Assembly: GCA_021741585.1 (NCBI GenBank)
Contig: JAIOXN010000002.1
Location: forward strand, 62,001 to 126,000
Direction of reading: 5' to 3'
Source: Aquiluna sp.
GTDB lineage: Bacteria > Actinomycetota > Actinomycetes > Actinomycetales > Microbacteriaceae
Length of the DNA: 64,000 nt
Below are positions 56,283-64,000 of the stretch, in pieces (within the stretch, counting starts at the first letter, position 1; the number at the start of each line of letters is the position of its first letter). The notes under the pieces were generated by a model that was given only the letters and a program-made list of their open reading frames with translations, did not search any database and was not told the origin of the DNA. The position numbers and the translations under genes are program-made.

Positions 56283-56299
56283 AGGAGCAGAATAGTCGC
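56283..56299. promoter_or_regulatory. Bidirectional leaderless promoter with shared -10 (PHP gene / pepP)
   Basis: Only 17 bases separate the two divergent start codons. On the plus strand CAGAAT (56288-56293) ends six bases before the pepP ATG; on the minus strand TATTCT (56294-56289) ends six bases before the PHP GTG. The two hexamers overlap by five bases, so one AT-rich element may serve both directions. Confidence 0.5.
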
Positions 56300-57697
56300 A
56301 TGGGAAAAAAGAAGCAGCCAACCAACCGCTCACGCACACCACTGTCTAAGGAATTCCTTGAGTACATATCCAAGGATTGGGTAGAGGGTCAGCAATCACA
56401 AGCTGAGAGGCACGAGGTAGCCGATTTTGCCGCCAAGCGCAGGAACACCCTGGCAGCTCAATTCAAAGGCAGCATCCTGGTCATTGAAGCAGGGGCGATG
56501 AAGACGCGTTCAAACGACACCGAATACCGTTATCGCCCAGACACTGCCTTCTCTCACCTGACCGGCTGGGGCTCTGCGGCAGTACCTGAATCGATTTTGG
56601 TAATCGATGCCAGCAAGAAGACCCCAAAGTCATATCTCTATCTCAGGCCAACTGCAGGCAAAAACAGCGACGAGTTTTTTGCCAATCCTGCAATTGGAGA
56701 GTTCTGGGTCGGCAAGCGCCCAACCCTTGAAGAAGTATCAACAACGCTGGGAATTGAAACGCGTGATTTGAAGAATTATGACAAAGATTCCAAGAAGTGG
56801 GGTAAAAAAGTCACGCTAAAGAACGCAAAGCTCCTTGAAGCCCTATCAAACATGAGGTTCGTAAAAGACCAATACGAGATAAACCAGATGCGTCTTGCTG
56901 TTAGTGCAACAATCGCCGGCTTCGGTGATGTTGCACGCGCGCTACCAATTGCCTCCAGAAAAGCCAGGGGTGAACGGGTTGTCGAAACTGCATTCTTTGC
57001 AAGGGCCAGACAAGAAGGCTACGACCTTGGTTACGAAACCATCGCAGCCTCGGGCGCAAACGCCTGCACCCTGCACTGGACCAGAAATGACGGAGATGTG
57101 ATTTCTGGAGATTTGATTCTGGTGGATGCCGGGGTTGAAATGGATTCGCTCTACACCGCGGACATCACAAGGACCATACCGGTGAATGGAAAGTTCACTG
57201 CGGCTCAAAAGAAGGTCTACGACATAGTTCTTGAAGCAGCCGATGCCGCCTTCGCCGTTGCGAAACCAGGCGTGAAATTCAAGGCCGTGCACGATGCCGC
57301 CATGGCTGTCATCGCCCAAAGAACAGCGGAGCTTGGACTTCTACCCTTGAGTGCCGAGGAGTCATTGAAGCCGGAGAACCAGCATCACCGCAGATTCATG
57401 GTTCACGGAACTAGTCACCACCTTGGAATGGATGTGCATGACTGTGCCCAAGCTAGACGCGAGATGTATCAAGAGGGAATCCTGCAAGAGGGAATGGTCT
57501 TCACGATCGAACCTGGTTTGTATTTCCACAAAGATGATCTAAGGGTCCCCGAGGAGCTCAGGGGAATTGGTATTCGAATCGAAGACGATGTTCTTGTCAT
57601 CAAGGACGGCGTTGAGAACCTTTCTGCTGCACTACCTAGAACCACAGCGGCAATCGAGGAATGGTTCCAAAATGAACTACTCGGACAGGGTGGCTAG
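56300..57697 (+). CDS. pepP: Xaa-Pro aminopeptidase P
   Basis: About 465 residues from the ATG at 56300. It removes N-terminal residues preceding proline. The M24 'pita-bread' domain carries the metal ligands in VDAGVEMDSLYTADITRT, the conserved HGTSHHLGMDVHD, then FTIEPGLYF and RIEDDVLV. A 200-residue N-terminal domain precedes it. The C terminus overlaps the convergent stress-protein gene by 21 bases. Start chosen because of six-base spacing from a -10-like element and the basic MGKKKQP N terminus. Confidence 0.94.
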   Translation: MGKKKQPTNRSRTPLSKEFLEYISKDWVEGQQSQAERHEVADFAAKRRNTLAAQFKGSILVIEAGAMKTRSNDTEYRYRPDTAFSHLTGWGSAAVPESILVIDASKKTPKSYLYLRPTAGKNSDEFFANPAIGEFWVGKRPTLEEVSTTLGIETRDLKNYDKDSKKWGKKVTLKNAKLLEALSNMRFVKDQYEINQMRLAVSATIAGFGDVARALPIASRKARGERVVETAFFARARQEGYDLGYETIAASGANACTLHWTRNDGDVISGDLILVDAGVEMDSLYTADITRTIPVNGKFTAAQKKVYDIVLEAADAAFAVAKPGVKFKAVHDAAMAVIAQRTAELGLLPLSAEESLKPENQHHRRFMVHGTSHHLGMDVHDCAQARREMYQEGILQEGMVFTIEPGLYFHKDDLRVPEELRGIGIRIEDDVLVIKDGVENLSAALPRTTAAIEEWFQNELLGQGG

Positions 57698-58192
57698 GCC
57701 AAGAATCTTTCTGGCTGCAGCCACCTCTGTGTCCGGAACAATTACTTCGTACCTTGAGGCAACTGGCATTTGAGCACTTAGAAAAGAGCGCTTGTTCTTC
57801 GCAAACGCAAATCTAAGAATGTTGAACAACATTCCAACACCGGCTGCGATTATCACTACAGAGAAAAATTCATTGGGTGAATAACTAACCATCCCGGAGT
57901 CATCGATGCTAACTCCAGAACCGAGTAGAAGTGCGAAGAGGATACCGATCCAAAATCCGGTTAGTGAACCTGAAAGTGCGATCCGGCCATAACCTAGGCG
58001 ACCGCGCACTCGCTCAACCATCACGGGTTCATGCCCGATTATCGAGATTTTGCTCGGAGTAAAGTCTCCGGCCACTAGCTTCTCAACTAGGTCAGAAGCA
58101 TCCTTGTAATTTTGGAACTCTCCGATTGCAATTCCTTTCGGAATTGATGGTCCAGTTGCCCCTTTTCGGGCGCTGTTTCTCGCATCACTCAC
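57677..58192 (-). CDS. General stress protein 17M-like membrane protein
   Basis: The 171-residue protein has an N-terminal alpha/beta segment (IAIGEFQNYKDASDLVEKLVAGDFTPSKISIIG) typical of the general stress protein 17M/YflT domain, then two membrane helices (about 75-95 and 110-128) and a C-terminal strand-helix. Its precise function is unknown. The GTG start is preceded by CACAAT and six bases, indicating a leaderless start divergent from the MgtE-like gene. Confidence 0.75.
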   Translation of the reverse strand: MSDARNSARKGATGPSIPKGIAIGEFQNYKDASDLVEKLVAGDFTPSKISIIGHEPVMVERVRGRLGYGRIALSGSLTGFWIGILFALLLGSGVSIDDSGMVSYSPNEFFSVVIIAAGVGMLFNILRFAFAKNKRSFLSAQMPVASRYEVIVPDTEVAAARKILGLATLSE

Positions 58193-58239
58193 CAGAGCAT
58201 TGTGCCAGATAAGTCGAAATCGGCAATAAGGTTATCTCT
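58193..58239. promoter_or_regulatory. Divergent leaderless promoters (stress protein / MgtE-like)
   Basis: CACAAT on the minus strand (58204-58199) lies six bases before the stress-protein GTG; TAAGGT on the plus strand (58227-58232) lies seven bases before the ATG at 58240. No Shine-Dalgarno is visible at either start. Confidence 0.45.
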
Positions 58240-59475
58240 ATGAGCGCAACCAGGGTATTCGTCGCACGACTGGCTGGCTGTGGGGTTTTTGACCCCATGG
58301 GAGACCGGGTCGGCAAGGTCATTGACGTGCTCATGGCTTACCGGAAGACTCTTCCTCCAAGAGCAACCGGCTTCATCATTGAAATCTCAGGTCGCAGAAG
58401 AGTGTTTTTGCCAGTTTCAAGAGTCACCGCAATCACCCCTGGCCAGCTCATGACGAACGGATTTATTGACCTTCGCAGGTTTTCTCAGCGCGGACAGGAA
58501 GTTCGCGCAATTGCAGAGATTCTAGGCCGCCAGGTCACTCTTTTGGATGGAACCGGCGACGCCAAAATAGAAGACTTTGCAATCGAGCGCGGTACTCGAG
58601 GTGACTGGACTCTTTCGGAACTATTTGTTCGTAAGCCAAAGAATTCGGCATTGCCATTTGCCAAGGGTCCAACTCAATTTGTGCTCTGGAGCGAGGTTTC
58701 AGAAAACAAAGAGAACCCAGCGGATCAGGATGCCCAGCAGTTGCTATCTGCGGTTGCTGATCTGCGCCCAGCCGACCTAGCGACCGCTGTCTTGGACCTT
58801 CCTGAGGACCGAATGCTAGCCCTTGCCGATGAGCTGGATGATGAGCGATTGGCCGATTTGCTGGAAGAGTTGCCAGAAGAAGAGCAGCTTGAGATCCTGA
58901 ACGACCTTGACGATAATCGCGCTGCCGAAGTTCTTGATTTGATGGGTCCGGATGATGCTGCCGACCTAATGGCAAACCTATCCGCAGAGCGAACCGAGAC
59001 CTTGCTTGATCTGATGGATCAAGAAGAGGCCGAAGACATTCGGCAGCTTTTGAAGTATGAGCCATATACCGCCGGTGGAATGATGACCCCGGAGCCGATA
59101 GTTTGCGCGGCAGACACCACTGTTGCAGAAGCAATGGCGCTGATTCGCCGCAAAGAGGTGGAGCCAGTTTTGGCAGCTCAGGTTTTTGTAACGCTTCCCC
59201 CTTATGAGCCACCAACTGGCAGATATCTCGGAGTGGTTCACTTCCAGAAATTGCTTCGCTATCCGCCACACGAGCGACTAAGTTCGATTCTGGACACTGA
59301 GCTTGAGCCAATCCATGTTGATACTCCCATTGCGAAGATCCACCGCGATTTGGCAACCTACGACCTAGTTGCACTGCCGGTTGTCGACGACAATCGACAC
59401 CTGATTGGCGCGGTCACTGTCGATGACGTGCTTGACCACCTATTGCCAGATGACTGGCGAAGTGAAGAGGATTAG
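58240..59475 (+). CDS. Soluble MgtE-like protein: PRC-barrel-like, MgtE N and CBS domains
   Basis: The 411-residue protein has an N-terminal PRC-barrel-like region (about 1-130, VFDPMGDRVGKVIDV), an acidic Leu/Asp/Glu-rich MgtE N domain (about 165-275) and paired CBS domains (about 285-400, ending GAVTVDDVLDHLLPDDW). In MgtE magnesium channels these cytosolic domains gate a five-helix pore, but no membrane helix is present here. It is therefore a magnesium sensor-like protein rather than a channel. The next gene (two bases away) encodes a two-helix membrane protein. The CBS domains may bind nucleotides or Mg2+. Confidence 0.85.
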   Translation: MSATRVFVARLAGCGVFDPMGDRVGKVIDVLMAYRKTLPPRATGFIIEISGRRRVFLPVSRVTAITPGQLMTNGFIDLRRFSQRGQEVRAIAEILGRQVTLLDGTGDAKIEDFAIERGTRGDWTLSELFVRKPKNSALPFAKGPTQFVLWSEVSENKENPADQDAQQLLSAVADLRPADLATAVLDLPEDRMLALADELDDERLADLLEELPEEEQLEILNDLDDNRAAEVLDLMGPDDAADLMANLSAERTETLLDLMDQEEAEDIRQLLKYEPYTAGGMMTPEPIVCAADTTVAEAMALIRRKEVEPVLAAQVFVTLPPYEPPTGRYLGVVHFQKLLRYPPHERLSSILDTELEPIHVDTPIAKIHRDLATYDLVALPVVDDNRHLIGAVTVDDVLDHLLPDDWRSEED

Positions 59476-59477
59476 AA

Positions 59478-59993
59478 ATGGCTAGAAACCAGTCAGCACT
59501 TGAGACTCCGGTCTCAAGTCGCAAGCTGCTTCGCTTGCCAACTCTGAACCAAGAGGCGGTAGGCAGAGTTTCTGAGAGAGTCGCGCGCGGCATGGGCACC
59601 GGAGGTTTCCTAATAGCGCTTAGCGGAATTGTTGTCGTTTGGATCGCTTGGAACTCTCTGATGCCGGTCGTTGCCCAGTTCGACCCTAGGGCGCTCAATT
59701 TCACTCTTCTAACGCTTCTTCTCTCGCTTCAGGCCTCTTATGCTGCTCCGCTGATTCTGTTGGCTCAGAATCGCCAGGATGACCGTGACAGGGTCAAGTT
59801 CGAGCAGGACAGACAGCGAGCAGAGCGAAACCTTGCCGACACTGAGTATCTTGCGCGCGAGGTTGCCTCGATCAGACTCGCACTTGAGGATGTCGCCACA
59901 AGAGAATTCGTGAAAGACGAGCTCCGGGATTTGATGCAAGAGCTTTTGGCAGAACTGCGCGACGAAAAAAAGCCAACCAAGAAGCAAAAGTGA
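59478..59993 (+). CDS. DUF1003 membrane protein
   Basis: The 171-residue protein matches DUF1003: two membrane helices (about 45-62 and 75-95), the signature YAAPLILLAQNRQDDRDR between helix 2 and the tail, and a highly charged coiled-coil C-terminal region. Function is unknown. It starts two bases after the MgtE-like gene and its stop overlaps the GTG start of mrp, so the three genes are coupled. Confidence 0.88.
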   Translation: MARNQSALETPVSSRKLLRLPTLNQEAVGRVSERVARGMGTGGFLIALSGIVVVWIAWNSLMPVVAQFDPRALNFTLLTLLLSLQASYAAPLILLAQNRQDDRDRVKFEQDRQRAERNLADTEYLAREVASIRLALEDVATREFVKDELRDLMQELLAELRDEKKPTKKQK

Positions 59994-61093
59994 GTCAAAA
60001 AGCACTAAAAGCTCTTGCTCTTGTGATTGACCCAGAACTTAGAGCCCCAATCACCGAACTCGGCATGGTTGGAGAAATCACTGCGACCGAAACTTCGGTA
60101 GAAGTTCAAATCAAGCTCACGATCGTAGGTTGCCCAGCATCTCAGAGCATCCAAAGAGACGTTGAGAATAATCTCAAGCAGGTTTATGAGTCCGTCACAG
60201 TACACATGACCACCATGACGAACGACGAACGAGATGTGCTGAAGCAGACGCTACGTGGCGGCAAGCCAATGAAGTTCAACCCTTTTGCCCAAAAAGATAA
60301 CCTCACTCAGGTGATTTTTGTTGGGTCTGGCAAGGGCGGTGTTGGTAAGTCCACTCTGACTGTGAACCTGGCCGTGGCACTTGCGAAACTTGGCCACAAA
60401 GTAGGCCTATTGGATGCCGATATTTTTGGGTACTCGATCCCCGGCCAAATGGGTATAACGCAAGGCCCAACCAAGGTGGATGAGCTGATGCTTCCGCCAA
60501 TTGCATTTGACGTGAAGGTAATTTCAATTGGTTTTTTTGTCGCTGATAATAAACCGGTGGCCTGGCGAGGACCCATGCTGCACCGCGCTGTAGAGCAGTT
60601 TCTAACCGATGTTTATTGGGGGGACCTTGATTTCCTTCTGGTCGACCTACCGCCAGGGACTGGTGACATAGCAATCAGCCTTGGGCAGCTAATCCCAAGT
60701 GCGAAATCTCTTGTAATCACAACACCGCAACAAGCCGCCGCAACCGTTGCCGAGCGAAGCGGTGCAATTGGCCTGCAGACCGGAGGAAGCGTCCTCGGTG
60801 TAATTGAAAACATGAGTTACCTGGAAACCCCAAGCGGTCCGATGGAGATCTTCGGCTCCGGTGGCGGCGAAAGTGTTGCGCAGCGGTTGACTGACCTGCA
60901 AGGCTCAAGAGTTGACCTGCTCGGCAAAATCCCACTCTCACCTGCCCTTCGAGAATCGAGCGATTCTGGAAGGCCGTTGGTTGACTCCGCCCCGGCAGAT
61001 CCTGCGGCAAAAGTGATTTTTGAGATTGCTCATTCGCTGGCAAAAACACCTCGTGGGTTGGCCGGGAAATCTTTGGGCCTAAAACCGCGTTAG
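59990..61093 (+). CDS. mrp: Mrp/ApbC-family P-loop ATPase (Fe-S carrier family), no CxxC motif
   Basis: The 367-residue protein has an N-terminal MIP18/DUF59 domain (about 1-85) and a deviant-Walker P-loop ATPase with GSGKGGVGKST (about 112-122), then DLPPGTGD. Mrp/ApbC proteins bind and transfer iron-sulphur clusters. The CxxC pair usually found near residue 285 (in the VxENMSY...CxxC segment) is absent: the sequence reads MSYLETPSGPMEIFG, and the only cysteine I see is Cys48 in the MIP18-like domain. Cluster transfer would need another site. GTG start overlaps the DUF1003 stop. Confidence 0.88.
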   Translation: MSQKALKALALVIDPELRAPITELGMVGEITATETSVEVQIKLTIVGCPASQSIQRDVENNLKQVYESVTVHMTTMTNDERDVLKQTLRGGKPMKFNPFAQKDNLTQVIFVGSGKGGVGKSTLTVNLAVALAKLGHKVGLLDADIFGYSIPGQMGITQGPTKVDELMLPPIAFDVKVISIGFFVADNKPVAWRGPMLHRAVEQFLTDVYWGDLDFLLVDLPPGTGDIAISLGQLIPSAKSLVITTPQQAAATVAERSGAIGLQTGGSVLGVIENMSYLETPSGPMEIFGSGGGESVAQRLTDLQGSRVDLLGKIPLSPALRESSDSGRPLVDSAPADPAAKVIFEIAHSLAKTPRGLAGKSLGLKPR

Positions 61094-61101
61094 ATATAGC
61101 T

Positions 61102-62568
61102 ATGGAAAACATTGGCGTTTACAGTCCCCTCACCGGCAATCTGCTTCACAAAATAAAAAGCTTCAGCGAGCAGGATGTTGTGAATTCATTTCAAACCGCA
61201 AGCGCAGCCCAGCCTGAGTGGGCAAAATTGCTACCCAGGGACCGCGCCAAAATCGCAAAGGTTTTGCTGCAGATTCTCGAAAAGCGGCAGGACGAAGTTC
61301 TTACCCTCCTTCAGTTGGAAACCGGTAAGTCAAGGGCTCACGCATTTGAAGAACTTTCAGGTGCACTAGGTGCAATCTCCTATTACGCCAAGGTCTCACC
61401 AAAACTATTGAAGCGGAAAAAGGTTCGAGCCGGAGTCCCATTCATGCTAAGCGCTTATGTTGAATCCGCGCCGGTTGGCGTGGTTGGAATCATTACGCCC
61501 TGGAACTACCCCTTAACCCTCACGATGATGGACGTGATTCCAGCACTCATGGCTGGCAACGCAGTCATCCAAAAAGCAGATAACCAGACTGCCAAGACTG
61601 TGAAATTGGCAAGAGACCTAGCCGTTGAGGCCGGAGTCCCGGAAACAATCTGGCAAGTGGTCCACGGTGAAGCGGCAGTTGTTGGAAATGCCATTACGGA
61701 CAATGCCGATTACGTGGCATTCACTGGATCTACACCCACTGGAAAAATAGTGGCCGAACGGGCCGCGAAGAGACTTATCGGCTACTCGCTAGAGCTTGGT
61801 GGCAAAAACCCAATGATCATCATGCCGGGAGCAAACCTTGAGAAGGCGGCAGAAATCGCTATCGGCGGAGCTTTTGGAAACTCTGGTCAGCTCTGTGTTT
61901 CGATCGAGCGGGTTTACATTCCTACTAGTGCGAAATCTGATTTTGAGAAAGTACTAAAGTCCAGGGTTGATTCTCTGACACAGGGTGCGTCAAACAGCTT
62001 TGATTTTGACATCGGCTCATTGACCTCAGCAGCCCAAAGTGATCGGGTTTCTGGATTCTTGGATCGTGCCGCAAAGGAAGGCGCGCGAATAATCACCGGC
62101 GGAAAATCTAAACCAGAATTTGGACCAAACTTTTTTGCTCCAACGGTAGTGACTGACCTTCAACCTGGCGCGGAACTAGTCACCAAGGAAGTCTTTGGGC
62201 CAGTGATTGCGCTGATTGGATACGACTCACTTGACGAGGCTGTGGAGCTGGCAAATGCCACGGAGTTTGGCCTGAACGCATCGGTAGTCGGCGATAAGCA
62301 GCAGGCCCTCAAGATTGCCTCTCGGCTAATGGCTGGTTCGGTGAATATCAACGAAGGATATCGGGCAACCATGGCTTCGATGGCCGCACCCATGGGAGGC
62401 ATGAAGCAATCGGGAATGGGTCGCAGATCAGGCCCTGGCGGCTTACTGAGATTCACCGAAACCAGGACAATTGGCGTTGCAAATAACCTGCCGATTGGCC
62501 TGCCGAATCGAGCAAAAGATTACAAGAAGCTAGCGCCACTTATGGTGAAGTTAGCCAAAAGGCTCTAG
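61102..62568 (+). CDS. Succinate-semialdehyde dehydrogenase-like aldehyde dehydrogenase
   Basis: The 488-residue aldehyde dehydrogenase has the catalytic Cys in GNSGQLCVSIERV, the general-base Glu in LELGGKNPMI, and the NAD(P)-binding FTGSTPTGK segment. The overall sequence is of the GabD2/succinate-semialdehyde dehydrogenase type, so it may finish GABA or polyamine breakdown begun by an aminotransferase such as the one at 206-1708, though they are 60 kb apart and this link is only a suggestion. Starts eight bases after mrp. Confidence 0.85.
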   Translation: MENIGVYSPLTGNLLHKIKSFSEQDVVNSFQTASAAQPEWAKLLPRDRAKIAKVLLQILEKRQDEVLTLLQLETGKSRAHAFEELSGALGAISYYAKVSPKLLKRKKVRAGVPFMLSAYVESAPVGVVGIITPWNYPLTLTMMDVIPALMAGNAVIQKADNQTAKTVKLARDLAVEAGVPETIWQVVHGEAAVVGNAITDNADYVAFTGSTPTGKIVAERAAKRLIGYSLELGGKNPMIIMPGANLEKAAEIAIGGAFGNSGQLCVSIERVYIPTSAKSDFEKVLKSRVDSLTQGASNSFDFDIGSLTSAAQSDRVSGFLDRAAKEGARIITGGKSKPEFGPNFFAPTVVTDLQPGAELVTKEVFGPVIALIGYDSLDEAVELANATEFGLNASVVGDKQQALKIASRLMAGSVNINEGYRATMASMAAPMGGMKQSGMGRRSGPGGLLRFTETRTIGVANNLPIGLPNRAKDYKKLAPLMVKLAKRL

Positions 62569-62915
62569 GTAGCCTCTGGGTCAAATGGCGCAGTTTCGCC
62601 AAGTTCAAGTGGCTTCACCGGAACTGCACGGTTTAGTTTTTCGGCAGCATTTTGTGGTCGCATCTCTTCCTTGAGGGCCTCACGAACAATTCTGCGGGGG
62701 TCATATTGCCGCGGATCGAGCTTCTTCCAATCCAGATCCTCAAAACCGTCGCCGAGTTCGGATTTCATCTGGACTTGGGCGTTGTCAATCATGCGCTTGC
62801 CCTTGCGCACCCACTCCCCAAGAAGCTTGGAATAGTGCGGAAGTCGCTCTGGTCCAATAATTAGCACGGCAAGAAGCACCAACAACAAAAGCTTCTCTGC
62901 GCTAAGACCAAACAT
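62565..62915 (-). CDS. tatB: Sec-independent (Tat) translocase subunit TatB
   Basis: The 116-residue protein has one N-terminal membrane helix (about 5-22, LLLLVLLAVLIIGPERLP) with the GPERLP hinge, an amphipathic helix (YSKLLGEWVRKGKRMIDNAQ) and an acidic C-terminal tail. This is TatA/TatB-type; length and tail favour TatB, which with TatC recognises twin-arginine signal peptides. The start is leaderless (TAAACT, six bases, ATG). Its end overlaps the SSADH stop by four bases. Confidence 0.85.
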   Translation of the reverse strand: MFGLSAEKLLLLVLLAVLIIGPERLPHYSKLLGEWVRKGKRMIDNAQVQMKSELGDGFEDLDWKKLDPRQYDPRRIVREALKEEMRPQNAAEKLNRAVPVKPLELGETAPFDPEAT

Positions 62916-62927
62916 GAGACGAGTTTA
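62916..62927 (-). promoter_or_regulatory. Leaderless promoter of tatB (-10 TAAACT)
   Basis: On the minus strand TAAACT (62927-62922) is followed by six bases and the ATG at 62915. Confidence 0.5.
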
Positions 62928-62963
62928 CCCCCATGAATCCATGGTTTTTTACAACTCCAACCT

Positions 62964-63605
62964 ATGCTTGAGCCCAAGATGATTGACAAAATTGCCAGCT
63001 GGAAATACTCCGAGGAGTATGCAACCGAACCCGACCACATCAAAAGCGCTCGCCGGCATTCCGAGGAGCTTGGGGTCGAGGCAGTAACACCTGCCACCGG
63101 CAATCAATTGGCACTTCTTGCTGCACTGGCAAACGCTGGAAACATCGTTGAGGCTGGAACTGGAGCCGGAGTTTCTGGGCTCTGGTTGCTTTCTGCATCA
63201 AACAGTTCGGTGCTCACAACCATCGACGATGAGCCTGAATATCAAAATGTTGCAAGAGATGTTTTCAAAGACTCTGGGATGACTCCCAACCGTGTTCGAG
63301 TAATCACGGGTAAGGCCCTTGCAGTAATGGGCAACATGGCAGACAACGCTTATGACCTTGTATTTCTGGACATTGATCCAAACGATGTTGAAGCGCTATT
63401 GGGAACCGCGCTAAACCTTCTAAAGCCAAGCGGAGCGCTACTGATTTCTCACGCGCTCTGGAGAGATCGTGTACCAAACCCCGCCCTTAGAGACGACGAA
63501 ACATCGTCGCTGCGAAACGCCCTTAGGTTATTCGCGGATAGTCAGGATTTCTTGGCATCCATCTCGATGGTTGGAGATGGCCTGCTGATGGTCGTGAAGA
63601 AGTAA
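62964..63605 (+). CDS. SAM-dependent O-methyltransferase (class I, family 3-like)
   Basis: The 213-residue methyltransferase has SAM motif I IVEAGTGAGVSGLWLL (about residue 62), the acidic LTTIDDEPEY strand and DLVFLDIDPND, matching the O-methyltransferase family found beside sigE/tatB in actinobacteria (Rv1220c-like). The substrate is unknown. A second in-frame ATG at 62979 (MIDKIASW) is an alternative start. Divergent from tatB. Its stop sits in a hairpin shared with the convergent DUF3117 gene. Confidence 0.88.
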   Translation: MLEPKMIDKIASWKYSEEYATEPDHIKSARRHSEELGVEAVTPATGNQLALLAALANAGNIVEAGTGAGVSGLWLLSASNSSVLTTIDDEPEYQNVARDVFKDSGMTPNRVRVITGKALAVMGNMADNAYDLVFLDIDPNDVEALLGTALNLLKPSGALLISHALWRDRVPNPALRDDETSSLRNALRLFADSQDFLASISMVGDGLLMVVKK

Positions 63606-63616
63606 AACTACTTCTT
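63597..63616. terminator. Short hairpin covering two convergent stop codons
   Basis: AAGAAGTA and TACTTCTT form a perfect 8-bp AT-rich stem around a four-base loop, covering the stop of the methyltransferase gene and the end of the DUF3117 gene. It is weak and has no T-run. Confidence 0.35.
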
Positions 63617-63781
63617 GATAACGCCTTCTAGAACCTCGTGAAGCGCTTTCGCCTCTGATTCATTTACGGAAACTACCAGTCTTCCGCCACCCTCAAGAGG
63701 GACTCTGAGAACGATTAGCCCTCTGGGTTCGCGTTCTGCCTCCATAGGTCCGTCACCGGTGCGAGGCTTCATTGCTGCCAT
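63608..63781 (-). CDS. DUF3117 small protein
   Basis: A 57-residue protein starting MAAMKPRTGDGPMEA at the ATG at 63781; the longer in-frame start at 63814 is not conserved in character. It matches the highly conserved actinobacterial DUF3117 family (Rv1211-like), with GRLVVSVNESEAKAL near the end. Function is unknown. Confidence 0.9.
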   Translation of the reverse strand: MAAMKPRTGDGPMEAEREPRGLIVLRVPLEGGGRLVVSVNESEAKALHEVLEGVIKK

Positions 63782-63846
63782 GGGAAAGCTCCTTGAAATT
63801 AGGCTGAACCCCAATTATCCCAGAAACCGCCCCAGATAGCCAATCC

Positions 63847-64000
63847 TTAGGGCGCCAGCCAGCTTCTGAGGCCCTTCTCGCAATCAAATAGATGACCAAC
63901 CGGCACATTCTCGTTATCGGCATGCGCTAAAGATGGATCTCCGGGACCATAGTTCACCGCTGGGATACCCAGGGCAGAGAATCTAGCAACGTCGGTCCAG
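63847..64000 (-). CDS. dapE: Succinyl-diaminopimelate desuccinylase, C-terminal fragment
   Basis: The last about 50 residues of a gene cut by the window edge. The frame gives [33 protein letters not shown] and C...SWLAP before the TAA at 63847-63849. The 'ALGIP..N.GPGDP.LAHADNE' pattern is the conserved C-terminal block of actinobacterial DapE, which makes LL-diaminopimelate for lysine and peptidoglycan. It complements lysA elsewhere in the window. Confidence 0.8.
   Translation of the reverse strand, partial: WTDVARFSALGIPAVNYGPGDPSLAHADNENVPVGHLFDCEKGLRSWLAP

Noticed and set aside
58535-59374. 279-residue open frame on the minus strand
   Set aside because: It lies wholly opposite the MgtE-like gene, whose domains are clear on the plus strand. 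The translated product has no recognisable motif and is a by-product of the codon pattern of the real gene.

Overview
The window reads as a compact actinobacterial chromosome, most likely a small-genome freshwater member of Microbacteriaceae (Rhodoluna/Aquiluna-like). This is inference from gene content and intermediate GC, not from a search. Supporting traits are the actinobacterial marker families DUF3039, DUF3107, DUF3117, DUF2342, UPF0182 and AdnAB, a disordered Arg/Gly/Asn-rich insertion in Rho, and gene neighbourhoods that recall the Rv3193-Rv3202 and Rv1211-Rv1232 regions of Mycobacterium tuberculosis. Coding density is very high: no gap exceeds 240 bases. I find 57 protein genes (two cut by the window edges) and two tRNA genes, and no rRNA, CRISPR array, insertion sequence or prophage.

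1-6.5 kb: the end of an Lrp/AsnC regulator and a class III aminotransferase; a small membrane-anchored FtsK-type ATPase; a two-gene DNA-alkylation repair unit (ogt, tag); an ECF sigma factor with a probable membrane partner; yaaA. 6.5-25.5 kb: an almost unbroken minus-strand series in the transcription order argS, lysA, hom, thrC, thrB, rho, prfA, prmC, tsaC, wecA-like, atpI, atpBEFHAGDC, yaaA. It joins aspartate-family amino-acid synthesis, transcription and translation termination, envelope precursor synthesis and ATP synthase. 25.6-31 kb: an alpha-glucoside utilisation locus (GH13 glucosidase divergent from a binding protein and two permeases, no ATPase gene), then tRNA-Arg(CCG).

31-41.4 kb: rdgB, rph, murI, pncB, DUF3039, an HtrA-type protease, two orphan lipoproteins, initiator tRNA-fMet, UPF0182 and a YlbL-type PDZ/Lon-like protease. 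41.5-52.7 kb: a recombination/repair neighbourhood with UvrD2 and the AdnA/AdnB helicase-nucleases on the minus strand, interleaved with three plus-strand genes that look like catalytically altered enzymes (DUF2342 zincin-like, ThiF/E1-like, phosphotransferase-like). 52.7-64 kb: DUF3107, a ferritin-like protein, a DEAD-box helicase, a PHP phosphoesterase, aminopeptidase P, a stress protein, a soluble MgtE-like protein with a DUF1003 membrane protein, Mrp, an aldehyde dehydrogenase, TatB, an O-methyltransferase, DUF3117 and the end of dapE.

The most striking non-coding pattern is repeated leaderless promoter architecture. A -10-like hexamer ends 6 (sometimes 7) bases before the start codon of many first genes. 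One divergent pair (PHP gene and pepP) appears to share a single -10 element on opposite strands. Several convergent gene pairs overlap, with terminator-like hairpins lying inside coding sequence.
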